A stretch of 64,000 nucleotides of DNA from Alloyangia pacifica (GTDB taxonomy: Bacteria; Pseudomonadota; Alphaproteobacteria; Rhodobacterales; Rhodobacteraceae): assembly GCF_900116195.1 (NCBI RefSeq), contig NZ_FOZW01000006.1, positions 248,001 to 312,000 of the forward strand. Reading direction: 5' to 3'. How positions within the stretch are numbered: position 1 is the first letter of the stretch; the number at the start of each line of letters is the position of its first letter. The notes beneath the pieces were generated by a model. The model ran no database searches and was not told the DNA's origin. It saw nothing but the letters and a program-made list of their open reading frames with translations. A program made the position numbers and the translations under genes. Shown here one piece after another: positions 20,985-29,724 of this stretch.

Positions 20985-22250
20985 TCAGCCCCGGCCCTTC
21001 CAGGGCACCAGCTTGCGTTCGGCCAGCCGCATCAGCATGTCGATGCCGAAGCCGATAACCCCGATCAAGATGATCCCCATGATCACGATGTCGGTCAGCT
21101 GGAACTTCGAGGCGACCATGATCATCATCCCCGCGCCCTTCTCGGCGGCGACAAGCTCGGCGGCCACCACGGTGCCCCAGCAGACCCCCATGGCAACCCG
21201 CGCGCCGGTGAAGATGTCGGGCAGTGAGTTGGGGATGATCACATGGCGCAGGATCTGCACCTTGCTGGCGCCCAGCGAGTAGGCCGCGTGGACCTTCGAT
21301 ATTTTCACCCCCGAGACGCCCGAGCGCGCGGCGATAGCCATGATCCAGAGCGCCGCGAGGAACAGCAGGATGATCTTGCCCGCCTCGCCGATGCCCGCCC
21401 AAATGATCACCAGCGGGATCAGCGCCAGCGGCGGCACCGGCCGCATGAATTCGACGATGGGATCGAACCAGCCACGGAACCAGTCCGACAGGCCCATGGC
21501 ATAGCCCAGCGGGATGCCGATCAGCGCGCCGAAGAAGAAGCCCGCGATGACCCGGAACAGCGACCAGCCGAGATGCTCCCAGAGCGTGCTGTCGCGGTAG
21601 CCGTCGCGGGAGATCTCCACGAGCCGCGAGAGCACGGCCTCGGGGGCGGGCAGCCAGATCGGCTCCATCTGCCAGCCCTTGGCGGGCTCGAAATTGAGCG
21701 TGCCCTTGGGCGACATGCCGACCCGGCCATACTCGGTGATGACCTCGCCGCCCGGCTCGATCGGCTGACCGTTGACGGCAACGACCCTGTGCCCGGCGTC
21801 GCGGCCGTGGTCGTCGTTCTGATCGACCCGCACCAGCCCCGAGCGCCAGGCCCCGACGCTCGCACTGTCATTCTTCGCCCAGCCATCCCCGGGATCGACC
21901 TCGGGATCCTCGGTCTCTTCGCCCACCGGGAAGACACGCACGGTGACCGTCGCCTCGTCGGGTTCGACCCCGTCCGCCTCGGCGGTGTAGGTGAAGCTGG
22001 CATCACCGACGAAGGGCCCCGGCGCGTGCAGGAACTTCGGCACCCAGGTCGAACCGGTGAAGGCCCCCCAGAGCAGGAAGATGGTCAGGATCGAGACCAC
22101 GCTGGCGATGCGGCTCGGGCGCACGGCACTTTCGTCGCCGAAGGTGACGGTCTTACGGGCGGTGAAGTCGTTCAACGCGCGGTGCACCAGCAGCTTCACC
22201 AGCAGCCAGCTGACCACGAAGATTGCGATATAGAGAGCAAAGACGATCAT
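20985..22250 (-). CDS. tauC: Taurine ABC transporter permease with extra N-terminal domain
   Basis: 421 aa permease, far longer than the usual 270-280 aa TauC/SsuC. Two N-terminal hydrophobic stretches (about 1-25 and 50-68) bracket a basic loop, then a hydrophilic, acidic segment at about 70-185 precedes the transport domain, which has the EAA-like AYSLGASKVQILRHVIIPN coupling loop. Taurine specificity is inferred from tauA, tauB and the divergent tpa gene. It overlaps the tauB stop by four bases. Confidence 0.82.
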   Translation of the reverse strand: MIVFALYIAIFVVSWLLVKLLVHRALNDFTARKTVTFGDESAVRPSRIASVVSILTIFLLWGAFTGSTWVPKFLHAPGPFVGDASFTYTAEADGVEPDEATVTVRVFPVGEETEDPEVDPGDGWAKNDSASVGAWRSGLVRVDQNDDHGRDAGHRVVAVNGQPIEPGGEVITEYGRVGMSPKGTLNFEPAKGWQMEPIWLPAPEAVLSRLVEISRDGYRDSTLWEHLGWSLFRVIAGFFFGALIGIPLGYAMGLSDWFRGWFDPIVEFMRPVPPLALIPLVIIWAGIGEAGKIILLFLAALWIMAIAARSGVSGVKISKVHAAYSLGASKVQILRHVIIPNSLPDIFTGARVAMGVCWGTVVAAELVAAEKGAGMMIMVASKFQLTDIVIMGIILIGVIGFGIDMLMRLAERKLVPWKGRG

Positions 22251-23062
22251 GACGCGGCCCCCGCGGTTTCGCTGCGGCCCATGATCTCTTCTTCCATATC
22301 CCAGATCATCCCGAGGATCTCCTCGCGCGTGGTGGCGAAATCGGGATGCTTCTTCACCGCACGAAGGTCCTGACCGGCGCCGAGGTCGGCAAAGGGCAGA
22401 CGGTACTCGCGGTGGATGCGGCCGGGGCGCGGTGCCATGACCAGAAGCCGCTCGCCCAGCAACAGCGCTTCCTCGACCGAGTGGGTGATGAGGATGATGG
22501 TCTTGCCGGTCTCCTTCCAGAGCTTCAGCACTAGGCTCTGCATCTTCTCGCGGGTGAGCGCGTCGAGCGCCCCCAGCGGCTCGTCCATGAGGATCACGTC
22601 GGGATCGTTGGCAAGGCAGCGGGCCAGCGCCACGCGCTGCTGCATGCCGCCCGAAAGCTCGTAAACCGCCTTTTCCTTAAAGTCGCGCAGGCCAACCACC
22701 TCGAGCAGGTGATCGACGTTGGCACCGTAATCCTTCTCACGCTTGCCGGCCATGCGCGGCCCGAAGCTGACATTGTCGCGCACGTTCATCCACTCGAATA
22801 GCGCGCCCTGCTGGAATACCATGCCGCGCTCGGCGGCGGGGCCGCGCACCTCGTGGCCATTGAGGATGATCTTGCCATCGGTGGGCGCCAGAAAGCCCGC
22901 GACGATGTTCAGCAGCGTGGTCTTGCCGCAGCCCGAGGGGCCCAGTACCGACAGCAACTCGCCTTGCGCAAGGTCCAGCGAGACGTCCTTCAGCGCCTGT
23001 ACCGAGCTACCGTTCGGCAGGTCGAAGCGCATCGACAGGTTCTGGATGGATAATCCGCTCAT
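22247..23062 (-). CDS. tauB: Taurine ABC transporter ATP-binding protein
   Basis: 271 aa ATPase of the nitrate/sulfonate/taurine subfamily. Walker A GPSGCGKTTLL, signature ELSGGMQQRVALARCLA and Walker B VILMDEPLGALD are present. ATG 23062 is preceded by GAAAGGCGG and gives the usual beginning; an upstream open frame covers the intergenic hairpins and is not coding. Coupled to tauC by an ATGA overlap. Confidence 0.87.
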   Translation of the reverse strand: MSGLSIQNLSMRFDLPNGSSVQALKDVSLDLAQGELLSVLGPSGCGKTTLLNIVAGFLAPTDGKIILNGHEVRGPAAERGMVFQQGALFEWMNVRDNVSFGPRMAGKREKDYGANVDHLLEVVGLRDFKEKAVYELSGGMQQRVALARCLANDPDVILMDEPLGALDALTREKMQSLVLKLWKETGKTIILITHSVEEALLLGERLLVMAPRPGRIHREYRLPFADLGAGQDLRAVKKHPDFATTREEILGMIWDMEEEIMGRSETAGAAS

Positions 23063-23072
23063 GATCCGCCTT

Positions 23073-23160
23073 TCGCGGCCCGTCGCCGCGGTTCGGGGGT
23101 TCCGCCCCCAAAATGTCGTTCTGATGCGAAGGCCCCGGCGGCAGCCCCCCACCGCCGGGA
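23073..23160 (-). other. Stem-loop cluster between tauA and tauB
   Basis: On the minus strand, after the tauA stop, come CCCGGCGG...CCGCCGGGG around a G-rich loop, then ACATTTT followed by GGGGG-CGGAA-CCCCC. Such hairpins between a binding-protein gene and its ABC partners typically protect the upstream mRNA and lower expression of the distal genes. The second hairpin also resembles the 3' element family loosely. Confidence 0.55.
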
Positions 23161-23177
23161 CAGGTGGCCCGAAGGCC

Positions 23178-24170
23178 TTACATCGAGCCTGCCGAAGACA
23201 GCGGCCCGGTGTTCACGTGGTCGGCGTAGCTGTCGAGCGCCGCGTCGATCGAGCCGGCCTCGACGAAGACGTCGGCGACGCCCTTCATGAAGTCGGCCGC
23301 GCCGCCGCCCAGCCATTTGGCCGAGAGCTGGTCTTCAGCGGTGGGGAAGACGAAGGTGGCCATGGTCTCGGCGGTGGCGTCCTCGTCCATGCCCGCGTCC
23401 TTGGCGATCACCGGCAGCATCTTGGCGTGGTTGGCCTCATCCGCCCACATGGCGTTGGCATCCGCGGTCACCTTCAGGAAGGCGGCCACGAGGTCCGAGT
23501 TCTCGGCAACCCAGCCCGCCGGACCGGAGGTCACGTCGAAGACGAGGATGCCAAGCTCTTCCTTCTCGGCACCGGTGAGCAGCACGTTGCCATGCTCCTT
23601 CATGCGGCGCAGCGAGCCGCCCCAGCCGCAGGCCATGTCGACCGCGCCCTGCGCAATGGCAGCGGCGCCGTCGGGCGGTGCCATGTCGACGATCTCGAGG
23701 CTGTCCAGCGGCACGCCGAAGTGGTCCATCTGCTTTAGGAAGCCGTAATGGGCGGCGGTGCCGAGCGGCACGGCGACCTTCTTGCCTTCCAGCTCGCCGG
23801 CGCTGTCCTTGTCGATTTCCAGTTCCGAGCGCACGACGCAATTGTCGTTGTCGGCATAGCTCACCGCGACGTCGAGCGCCTGCAGGTCCTGCCCCGCCGA
23901 GGTGGCGACCACGAAGGGCGGCACGCCCTGGCTGACCGACAGCTGCACGTCGCCCGAGGCCATCGCCGCCGACATGGCGGTGCCGGTGTCGAAGCTCACC
24001 CAGTTGATCTCGGTGCCCATGGCCTCTTCGTAGAGGCCCTCGGCCTTGGCGTATTCGAAGGGCATGGGCCACTCGAGGAAATAGCCCACGGTGATGGTCT
24101 CGGCGCTTGCAGCCCCGGCCAGCAGCGCCGCGGCCCCGACCGCGCCCATCAGGCTCTTCTTGATCGTCAT
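23178..24170 (-). CDS. tauA: Taurine ABC transporter substrate-binding protein
   Basis: 330 aa periplasmic binding protein with a clear Sec signal peptide (MTIKKSLMGAVGAAALLAG, cleavage near AASA). The mature part has the TauA/SsuA pattern: WVSFDTGTAMSAAMASGDVQ, then CGWGGSLRRM. ATG 24170 starts the signal peptide; the longer frame is upstream noise. Divergent from tpa, which supports taurine as substrate. Confidence 0.87.
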   Translation of the reverse strand: MTIKKSLMGAVGAAALLAGAASAETITVGYFLEWPMPFEYAKAEGLYEEAMGTEINWVSFDTGTAMSAAMASGDVQLSVSQGVPPFVVATSAGQDLQALDVAVSYADNDNCVVRSELEIDKDSAGELEGKKVAVPLGTAAHYGFLKQMDHFGVPLDSLEIVDMAPPDGAAAIAQGAVDMACGWGGSLRRMKEHGNVLLTGAEKEELGILVFDVTSGPAGWVAENSDLVAAFLKVTADANAMWADEANHAKMLPVIAKDAGMDEDATAETMATFVFPTAEDQLSAKWLGGGAADFMKGVADVFVEAGSIDAALDSYADHVNTGPLSSAGSM

Positions 24171-24410
24171 CTCGTCTCTCCCGTTTTGCTGCCCCGTCAT
24201 GGTCGCGAGGCTTGTGCCAGGCCGGGACCGTCGGGCACCCGGCTCGCGAGTGATCCGACCGGAAAAGATGCGCTCAATCAATGGGCAATGCCTGCAGATG
24301 CAGCAGATACGTTGGGGGCAGTAAGGTTAGCTGCCCAATCACCGGGCAGCGCCTTGCGAGAAATATCCCGGGATCCCTGCCAACTTCGGCAGATTGGCCC
24401 CATCCCGCGC

Positions 24411-24447
24411 AAATCTGGACTTATATCATGCGGAAATCTGGCACTAA
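24411..24447 (+). promoter_or_regulatory. Direct repeats resembling TauR sites upstream of tpa
   Basis: AAATCTGGACTTA (24411-24423) and AAATCTGGCACTAA (24434-24447) repeat with a 23-base period, about 100 bases before the tpa start and 240 before tauA. From memory, Rhodobacter capsulatus TauR, a MocR/GntR-type activator, uses direct repeats close to CTGGACYTAA in the tpa promoter. A further CTGGCAC follows at 24462. Binding is inferred, not shown. Confidence 0.55.
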
Positions 24448-24542
24448 GACTTCCCCGCGCTTCTGGCACATGTGCTAGCATCCCGCATCGCGGAGTCACG
24501 CTTTCGCGCCCCTCGCGGCGCCCGGATTTCAGGAGAGCTTCC

Positions 24543-25940
24543 ATGGACGGCACCCTCACCCAGAACGACCTCAGCCACGTCGTCGAAGCCGACAAGGCCC
24601 ACGTGTGGCACCACCTCGTGCAGCACAAGCAGTTCGAGACCAGCGACCCCAAGATCATCGTCGAGGGCAAGGGCATGCGCGTCTGGGACCAGACCGGGCG
24701 CGAACAGCTCGACGCGGTGTCGGGCGCGGTCTGGACGGTCAACGTCGGCTACGGCCGCAAGAGCATCGTCGACGCGATCTCCGAGCAGCTGATGAAGCTG
24801 AACTACTACGCCGGGGCCGCGGGCTCTATCCCCGGCGCGCTCTTCGCCGAAAAGCTGATCGACAAGATGCCGGGCATGAGCCGCGTCTACTACTGCAACT
24901 CCGGCTCCGAGGCGAACGAGAAGGCCTTCAAGATGGTCCGCCAGATCGCGCACAAGCGCTACGGCGGCAAGAAGCACAAGATCCTCTACCGCGAGCGCGA
25001 CTACCACGGCACCACCATCGCCGCGCTGTCGGCTGGCGGTCAGGAAGAGCGCAACGCGCAGTACGGCCCCTTCGCGCCGGGCTTCGTGTCGGTGCCGCAT
25101 TGCCTTGAATACCGCGCTGGCGATCAGGGCTGGGGCGATCTGTCGGGCGAGGCCTATGGCCAGCGTGCCGCCGATGCCATCGAAGAGGTGATCCTGCGCG
25201 AAGGCCCCGACACCGTGGGCGCACTCTGCCTCGAGCCGGTGACCGCGGGCGGCGGCGTGATCGTGCCCCCGGCGGGCTACTGGCAGCGCGTGCAGGAGAT
25301 TTGCCGCAAGTACGACATCCTGCTGCACATCGACGAGGTGGTCTGCGGCGTCGGGCGCACCGGCACCTGGTTCGGCTACCAGCACTACGGCGTCGAGCCC
25401 GACTTCGTGACCATGGCCAAGGGCGTCGCCTCGGGCTACGCGGCCATCGCCTGCTGCGTGACCAATGAGCGCGTCTTCGATCTGTTCAAGGACGATGCCT
25501 CGGACCCGATGAACTACTTCCGCGACATCTCGACCTTCGGCGGCTGCACCGCCGGCCCCGCCGCGGCGCTGGAGAACATGCGCATCATCGAGGACGAGAA
25601 GCTGCTCGAGAACACCACCAACATGGGTGAGTACATGCTCGGCCAACTCGAGGCGCTGAAGGACAAGCACGCGGTCGTCGGCGAGGCGCGCGGCAAGGGC
25701 CTGTTCCTTGGCGCCGAGCTGGTGACCGACCGCACCACCCGCGAGCCGATGGACGAAAAGCGCACCGCCGCCGTGGTCGCCGAAGTAAACAAGCGCGGTG
25801 TCATCATCGGCATGACCAACCGCTCGATCCCCGGCTACAACAACACGCTCTGCTTCGCCCCGGCACTGATCGCCACCAAGGACGACATCGACCAGATCGT
25901 CGAGGCCGTGGACGGCGCGCTGGGAACGGTCTTCGGCTGA
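24543..25940 (+). CDS. tpa: Taurine-pyruvate aminotransferase
   Basis: PLP-dependent class III aminotransferase, 465 aa, moving the amino group of taurine to pyruvate and giving sulfoacetaldehyde and alanine. The start MDGTLTQNDLSHVVEADKAH and the SGAVWTVNVGYGR block match roseobacter Tpa as I know it. GSEANEKA and HIDEVVCGVGRTG are the class III motifs and Lys293 (TMAKGVASGY) should bind PLP. AGGAGAGC precedes ATG 24543. The divergent tauABC genes support the substrate. xsc and pta are not in the window. Confidence 0.9.
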   Translation: MDGTLTQNDLSHVVEADKAHVWHHLVQHKQFETSDPKIIVEGKGMRVWDQTGREQLDAVSGAVWTVNVGYGRKSIVDAISEQLMKLNYYAGAAGSIPGALFAEKLIDKMPGMSRVYYCNSGSEANEKAFKMVRQIAHKRYGGKKHKILYRERDYHGTTIAALSAGGQEERNAQYGPFAPGFVSVPHCLEYRAGDQGWGDLSGEAYGQRAADAIEEVILREGPDTVGALCLEPVTAGGGVIVPPAGYWQRVQEICRKYDILLHIDEVVCGVGRTGTWFGYQHYGVEPDFVTMAKGVASGYAAIACCVTNERVFDLFKDDASDPMNYFRDISTFGGCTAGPAAALENMRIIEDEKLLENTTNMGEYMLGQLEALKDKHAVVGEARGKGLFLGAELVTDRTTREPMDEKRTAAVVAEVNKRGVIIGMTNRSIPGYNNTLCFAPALIATKDDIDQIVEAVDGALGTVFG

Positions 25941-25941
25941 G

Positions 25942-26640
25942 ATGACCGATCATCGCACGAACGAACACGGGCAGCCCATCGGGCTGCTCGTCGACGGCAG
26001 TTTCCCCCGCCCCTTCCCCTCTCAGGCACCCATGCAGGGCCACCGCATCTCGCTCGAGCCGACCCGGTCCGAGCACGCGGCCGCGCTCTACGACGCCTTC
26101 CTGAAGGACGAGAGCGGCCGCAACTGGACCTACCTGCTGCGCGAGCCCCTGCGGGACCTGAGTGAGGCGCAAGCCTGGATCGACGAGTGCGCCGCGAGCA
26201 CCGATCCACAGTTCTATACGCTCTGCACGCCCGATGGCACGCCGTTGGGAATCGCTTCGCACCTGCGGATCGACCCGAAAAACGGCGTGATCGAGGTCGG
26301 GCACATCCACTTCAGCCCCCTGCTGCAGCGCAGTCCGGCAGCGACCGAAGCCATGTACCTGATGATGAAGCGCGCCTTCGACGAGCTGGGCTACCGCCGC
26401 TACGAGTGGAAATGCGACGCGCTCAACGGCCCCTCGCGCCGCGCAGCGGAAAGGCTCGGCTTCACCTACGAGGGCACCTTCAGGCAGGCCGTGGTCAGCA
26501 AGGGCCGCAACCGCGACACCGCGTGGTTCTCGATCGTCGACAGCGAATGGCCGAAGCTGAAGGCGCGGCTCGAAGCCTGGCTCGACCCGTCGAACTTCGA
26601 CGCAGAAGGGCGGCAGATCGCCCGCCTTCAGGACATGTAA
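25942..26640 (+). CDS. GNAT family N-acetyltransferase (RimJ/RimL type)
   Basis: 232 aa acetyltransferase. The fold is shown by GHRISLEPTRSEHAAALYDAF at the start, IEVGHIHFSP, and RRYEWKCDALNGPSRRAAERLGFTYEGTFRQ in pieces, the RimJ/RimL-like acetyl-CoA region. It begins one base after the tpa stop, so it is probably cotranscribed; a link to taurine metabolism is only suggested by that. Substrate unknown. Confidence 0.82.
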   Translation: MTDHRTNEHGQPIGLLVDGSFPRPFPSQAPMQGHRISLEPTRSEHAAALYDAFLKDESGRNWTYLLREPLRDLSEAQAWIDECAASTDPQFYTLCTPDGTPLGIASHLRIDPKNGVIEVGHIHFSPLLQRSPAATEAMYLMMKRAFDELGYRRYEWKCDALNGPSRRAAERLGFTYEGTFRQAVVSKGRNRDTAWFSIVDSEWPKLKARLEAWLDPSNFDAEGRQIARLQDM

Positions 26641-26662
26641 ATATCTGTAAAACAATAAAAAA

Positions 26663-26690
26663 GGGCCGCGAAACCGCGGCCCTGATGCTC
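26663..26690 (-). terminator. Terminator of the HU gene (works for both strands)
   Basis: GGGCCGCG (26663-26670) and CGCGGCCC (26675-26682) form a perfect 8-bp stem. On the minus strand it is followed by TTTTTTATTG, an ideal intrinsic terminator for the HU gene; it also lies just after the convergent acetyltransferase gene. Confidence 0.9.
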
Positions 26691-26706
26691 AGTCGAGCAG
26701 GAAAGA

Positions 26707-26994
26707 TCAGCCGTTCACGCTGTCCTTCAGCGCCTTCGCGATGGTCATCTTGACCACCTTGTCGGCCTCTTTCTTGAACTGCTCGCCGGTGGCGGGGTTG
26801 CGCACCATGCGCTCGGGACGCTCACGGCAGTAGATTTTGCCAACGCCCGGCAGGGTCACGGCGCCGCCGTCTGCAACTTCCTTGGTGATGATCCCGGTGA
26901 TCGCTTCCAGAGCGGTCGACGCGGTCTTCTTGTCTGCGCCCATCTCTTCTGCCAGTGCGGCCACGAGTTGGGTTTTGGTCATCGGCTTCGCCAT
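26707..26994 (-). CDS. HU-family DNA-binding protein
   Basis: 95 aa histone-like protein that bends and compacts DNA. It has the HU/IHF helical base (MTKTQLVAALAEEMGADKK), the beta-arm tip with RNPATGE and a basic C-terminus. The region before the arm (PGVGKIYCRERPERMV) is less typical than the GFGTF form of HupB, so it is a divergent HU. AAGGAGACC is a strong ribosome site. Confidence 0.9.
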   Translation of the reverse strand: MAKPMTKTQLVAALAEEMGADKKTASTALEAITGIITKEVADGGAVTLPGVGKIYCRERPERMVRNPATGEQFKKEADKVVKMTIAKALKDSVNG

Positions 26995-27041
26995 TTCATG
27001 GTCTCCTTGAACTGCCCGAGTACTTGGGCCCCATTGAGGTC

Positions 27042-27070
27042 ACTTAACTCTATGTAGAGTCGAAACACAA
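27042..27070 (-). promoter_or_regulatory. Promoter of the HU gene with an internal palindrome
   Basis: Minus-strand -35 TTGTGT (27065-27070), 17-base spacer, -10 TTAAGT (27042-27047). The spacer contains most of the near-perfect inverted repeat ACTCTA-TG-TAGAGT (27047-27060), placed where a repressor could block polymerase. Confidence 0.45.
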
Positions 27071-27126
27071 CGAATAGTGGCTTATTGCAAGAGAAATCTA
27101 CGCGCTTTGCGCCTGAAACTGCCGAT

Positions 27127-28611
27127 TCACAGGAAGGCTGTTTCGTCGAAGCTACGCAATTTGCGGCTGTGGATCCTCTCGAGGGGCATCGTGCGGAGGT
27201 GTTCCATGGCTCTTATCCCGATCATCAGGTGGCGCGCCACCTGCGTCTTGTAGAAATCCGACGCCATGCCGGGAAGTTTCAACTCTCCGTGCAGCGGTTT
27301 GTCGCTGACGCAGAGCAGGGTGCCGTAGGGCACCCGGAATCGGAAGCCGTTGGCAGCGATCGTGGCGCTTTCCATGTCGAGCGCCACGGCGCGACTCTGG
27401 CTCAGCCGCTGCACCGGGCCGCGCTGATCGCGCAGCTCCCAGTTGCGGTTGTCCACCGAGGCGACGGTGCCGGTGCGCATGACCCGCTTGAGGTCGTAGC
27501 CCGAAAGCTGCGTTTCCTCTTCGACCGCGTCCTCCAACGCCACCTGGATCTCCGCCAGCGCCGGGATCGGCACCCAGATCGGCAGGTCGTCGTCGAGCAC
27601 CTTGTCCTCGCGCAGGTAGGCGTGCGCGAGCACGAAGTCCCCGAGGCTCTGCGAGTTGCGCAGGCCCGCGCAGTGCCCGACCATCAGCCAGGCATGCGGG
27701 CGCAGCACGGCGATGTGGTCGGTCGCGGTCTTGGCGTTCGACGGCCCCACCCCGATGTTGACCAGCGTGATCCCCGAGCCGTCCTTGCGCTTGAGGTGGT
27801 AGGTCGGCATCTGCGGCATCTTCGCGGTCAGCGGGATCTCGGTCCCGGCATCGGTGATCTCGACGTTGCCGGTCGACACGAAGGAGACGTAGCCGCTCTC
27901 GGGATCGGCGAGTTGCTTGCGGGCGTAGGCCTCGAACTCGCTGACGTAGAACTGGTAGTTGGTGAACAGCACGTGGTTCTGGAAATGCGCCGGGTCGGTG
28001 GCGGTGTAATGCGCCAGCCGGGCCAGCGAGTAATCCACCCGCTGCGCGGTAAAGGGCGCCAGCGGCTCTGCCCCGTCTGGCGCGGGCCGCGCCACGCCGT
28101 TGACGATGTCGTCATTGGTGGTGGTCAGGTCCGGCACGTCGAAGACGTCGCGCAGGATGAAGCTGCCCGCCCCTTCCTGCGGCACAGTCAGCTCGGGGTA
28201 GTTGGCGACGGCGAAATGCACGGGCATCGGCGTCGCCGACAGGCCGACCTGCACCTTCACGCCGTGGTTCTCGATCAGCAGGCCGATCTGCTGTTTCAGA
28301 TAATGCCGGAACAGGTCCGGCCGGGTGATCGATGTGGCATGGGTGCCCGGCGCCGAGACGTGGCCGAAGCTGAGGCGGCTGTCGACCTTGGCGAAGCTGG
28401 TCGTGGTGATGCGGACCTCGGGATAGAAGGCACGATAGCGGACGCCGGGATGCCCCTCGGCCATGGAGGACAGGAAACGCTCCTTCAGAAACTCCGAGGC
28501 CTGCGCGTAGAGCGCGCAAAGCCGTTCGACCGCCGCCTCCGCATCGTCGAAAAGCTCCGCCTCCGGGGCCTCGGGGGAAACGATCTGCAATTGCGCCTGC
28601 ATGTCCTGCAT
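27127..28611 (-). CDS. amn: AMP nucleosidase
   Basis: 494 aa enzyme hydrolysing AMP to adenine and ribose 5-phosphate (E. coli Amn 484 aa). The N-terminal half carries the regulatory AMN domain (RYRAFYPEVRITTTSFAKVD, TSITRPDLFRHYLKQQI); the C-terminal half is a nucleoside phosphorylase fold with VNIGVGPSNAKTATDH, MVGHCAGLRNSQ and the AVALDMESATIAANGFRFR segment. AAGGAGCCGCAG precedes ATG 28611. Long open frames on the opposite strand here are codon-bias artefacts. Confidence 0.93.
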   Translation of the reverse strand: MQDMQAQLQIVSPEAPEAELFDDAEAAVERLCALYAQASEFLKERFLSSMAEGHPGVRYRAFYPEVRITTTSFAKVDSRLSFGHVSAPGTHATSITRPDLFRHYLKQQIGLLIENHGVKVQVGLSATPMPVHFAVANYPELTVPQEGAGSFILRDVFDVPDLTTTNDDIVNGVARPAPDGAEPLAPFTAQRVDYSLARLAHYTATDPAHFQNHVLFTNYQFYVSEFEAYARKQLADPESGYVSFVSTGNVEITDAGTEIPLTAKMPQMPTYHLKRKDGSGITLVNIGVGPSNAKTATDHIAVLRPHAWLMVGHCAGLRNSQSLGDFVLAHAYLREDKVLDDDLPIWVPIPALAEIQVALEDAVEEETQLSGYDLKRVMRTGTVASVDNRNWELRDQRGPVQRLSQSRAVALDMESATIAANGFRFRVPYGTLLCVSDKPLHGELKLPGMASDFYKTQVARHLMIGIRAMEHLRTMPLERIHSRKLRSFDETAFL

Positions 28612-28743
28612 CTGCGGCTCCTTCCGCTATTTTGCCGGCCAGCGTGGCAGGAAGACGTGACGGGTTCAAGACGCCGCGTCACACCTCCGCGCCTTGGTCT
28701 TGACCGGCGCGGAACCCCTCGGCGGCACCCGGCGTTCGCTGGC

Positions 28744-29721
28744 ATGACCCCGCGCACCGATCTTGTCTACTATCCCGACAGCCGCCCCGGCATCCTGCGG
28801 CGGCGCTGCGGGCGCGGCTTTTCCTACATCGCCCCCGACGGTACCCGCATCGACGCCGCCGAGGAGCGCGCCCGGATCAAGGCGCTCGCCGTGCCGCCGG
28901 CCTACGAGCAGGTGTGGATCTGCCCGCGCGACAACGGCCACCTTCAGGCCACCGGCCGCGACGCACGCGACCGCAAGCAATACCGCTACCACCCCGACTG
29001 GACGGCCTTTCGGGCAGAGCGGAAATACGGGCATCTCGCCGAATTCGGCGCGGCCCTGCCCGGACTGCGCCGCAGCATTCTCGCCCAGCTCCGCGCCCGC
29101 GATCCGGGCGAGAAGGACTTCGCCCTCGCCGCCACGCTGGCGCTGCTCGACCGCGCCGGGCTGCGGGTGGGCAACGCCGATTACGCTCTGGAGAACGGCA
29201 GCTACGGGGCGACGACGCTGCGCGGCACGCATCTGCGCCTTGACGGAGGCACGCTGCACCTGCGTTTCCCCGGCAAGGGCGGCAAGCGCGTCCACAAGCA
29301 ACTGAAGGACCGCACCCTGCAGCGGGCTCTCACCGCGCTGGACGATCTGCCCGGAAAGGAACTGATCGCCTGGCTCGACGAGGACGGCCGGCCGCACGGG
29401 CTGCGCTCGGAAGAAATCAATCGCTGGCTGGCCGAGCGCACCGGCAACGCCGCCCTCACCGCCAAGACCTTCCGCACCTGGAACGGCAGCGTGGCGGCGC
29501 TGGAGACGGCGCTGCGGGCGGAGAAGATCAGCATCAAGGGGATGGCGGAAGCGGCGGCGGAGCGGCTGGCGAACACGCCGACGGTGGCGCGCAATTCCTA
29601 CATCCATCCCGAGGTGATCGCCCTTGCGGAGTCCGGCCTGCCGAAGAGGCTCGACCGTGCCCCCGACCGCCCCGGGCTGCGCCGTGCCGAGGCGCAGCTG
29701 CTCGCCCTTCTGGAGCGCTGA
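28744..29721 (+). CDS. DNA topoisomerase IB
   Basis: 325 aa poxvirus-type type IB topoisomerase that relaxes supercoils by a 3'-phosphotyrosine intermediate. The active set is visible: RVGNADYALENGSYGATTLR, a basic KGGKRVHKQLKD block, KTFRTWNG and the catalytic tyrosine in ARNSYIHPEV close to the C-terminus. ATG 28744 gives the normal start; the frame is open upstream but runs antisense to amn. It is convergent with the transglycosylase gene, three bases apart. Confidence 0.9.
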   Translation: MTPRTDLVYYPDSRPGILRRRCGRGFSYIAPDGTRIDAAEERARIKALAVPPAYEQVWICPRDNGHLQATGRDARDRKQYRYHPDWTAFRAERKYGHLAEFGAALPGLRRSILAQLRARDPGEKDFALAATLALLDRAGLRVGNADYALENGSYGATTLRGTHLRLDGGTLHLRFPGKGGKRVHKQLKDRTLQRALTALDDLPGKELIAWLDEDGRPHGLRSEEINRWLAERTGNAALTAKTFRTWNGSVAALETALRAEKISIKGMAEAAAERLANTPTVARNSYIHPEVIALAESGLPKRLDRAPDRPGLRRAEAQLLALLER

Positions 29722-29724
29722 GGC

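Noticed and set aside
24354-24392. AAATATCCCGGGA plus a small hairpin as another 3' element copy
   Set aside because: Not after a stop codon, no G run and no strong second hairpin; probably chance similarity.
24462-24480. sigma-54 promoter before tpa (CTGGCAC)
   Set aside because: The -12 element TTGC is not at the required spacing; CTGGCAC is better seen as a further repeat of the TauR-like box.
27085-28743. Upstream extension of the topoisomerase frame by about 550 codons
   Set aside because: Runs antisense to AMP nucleosidase; topoisomerase IB begins normally at 28744.
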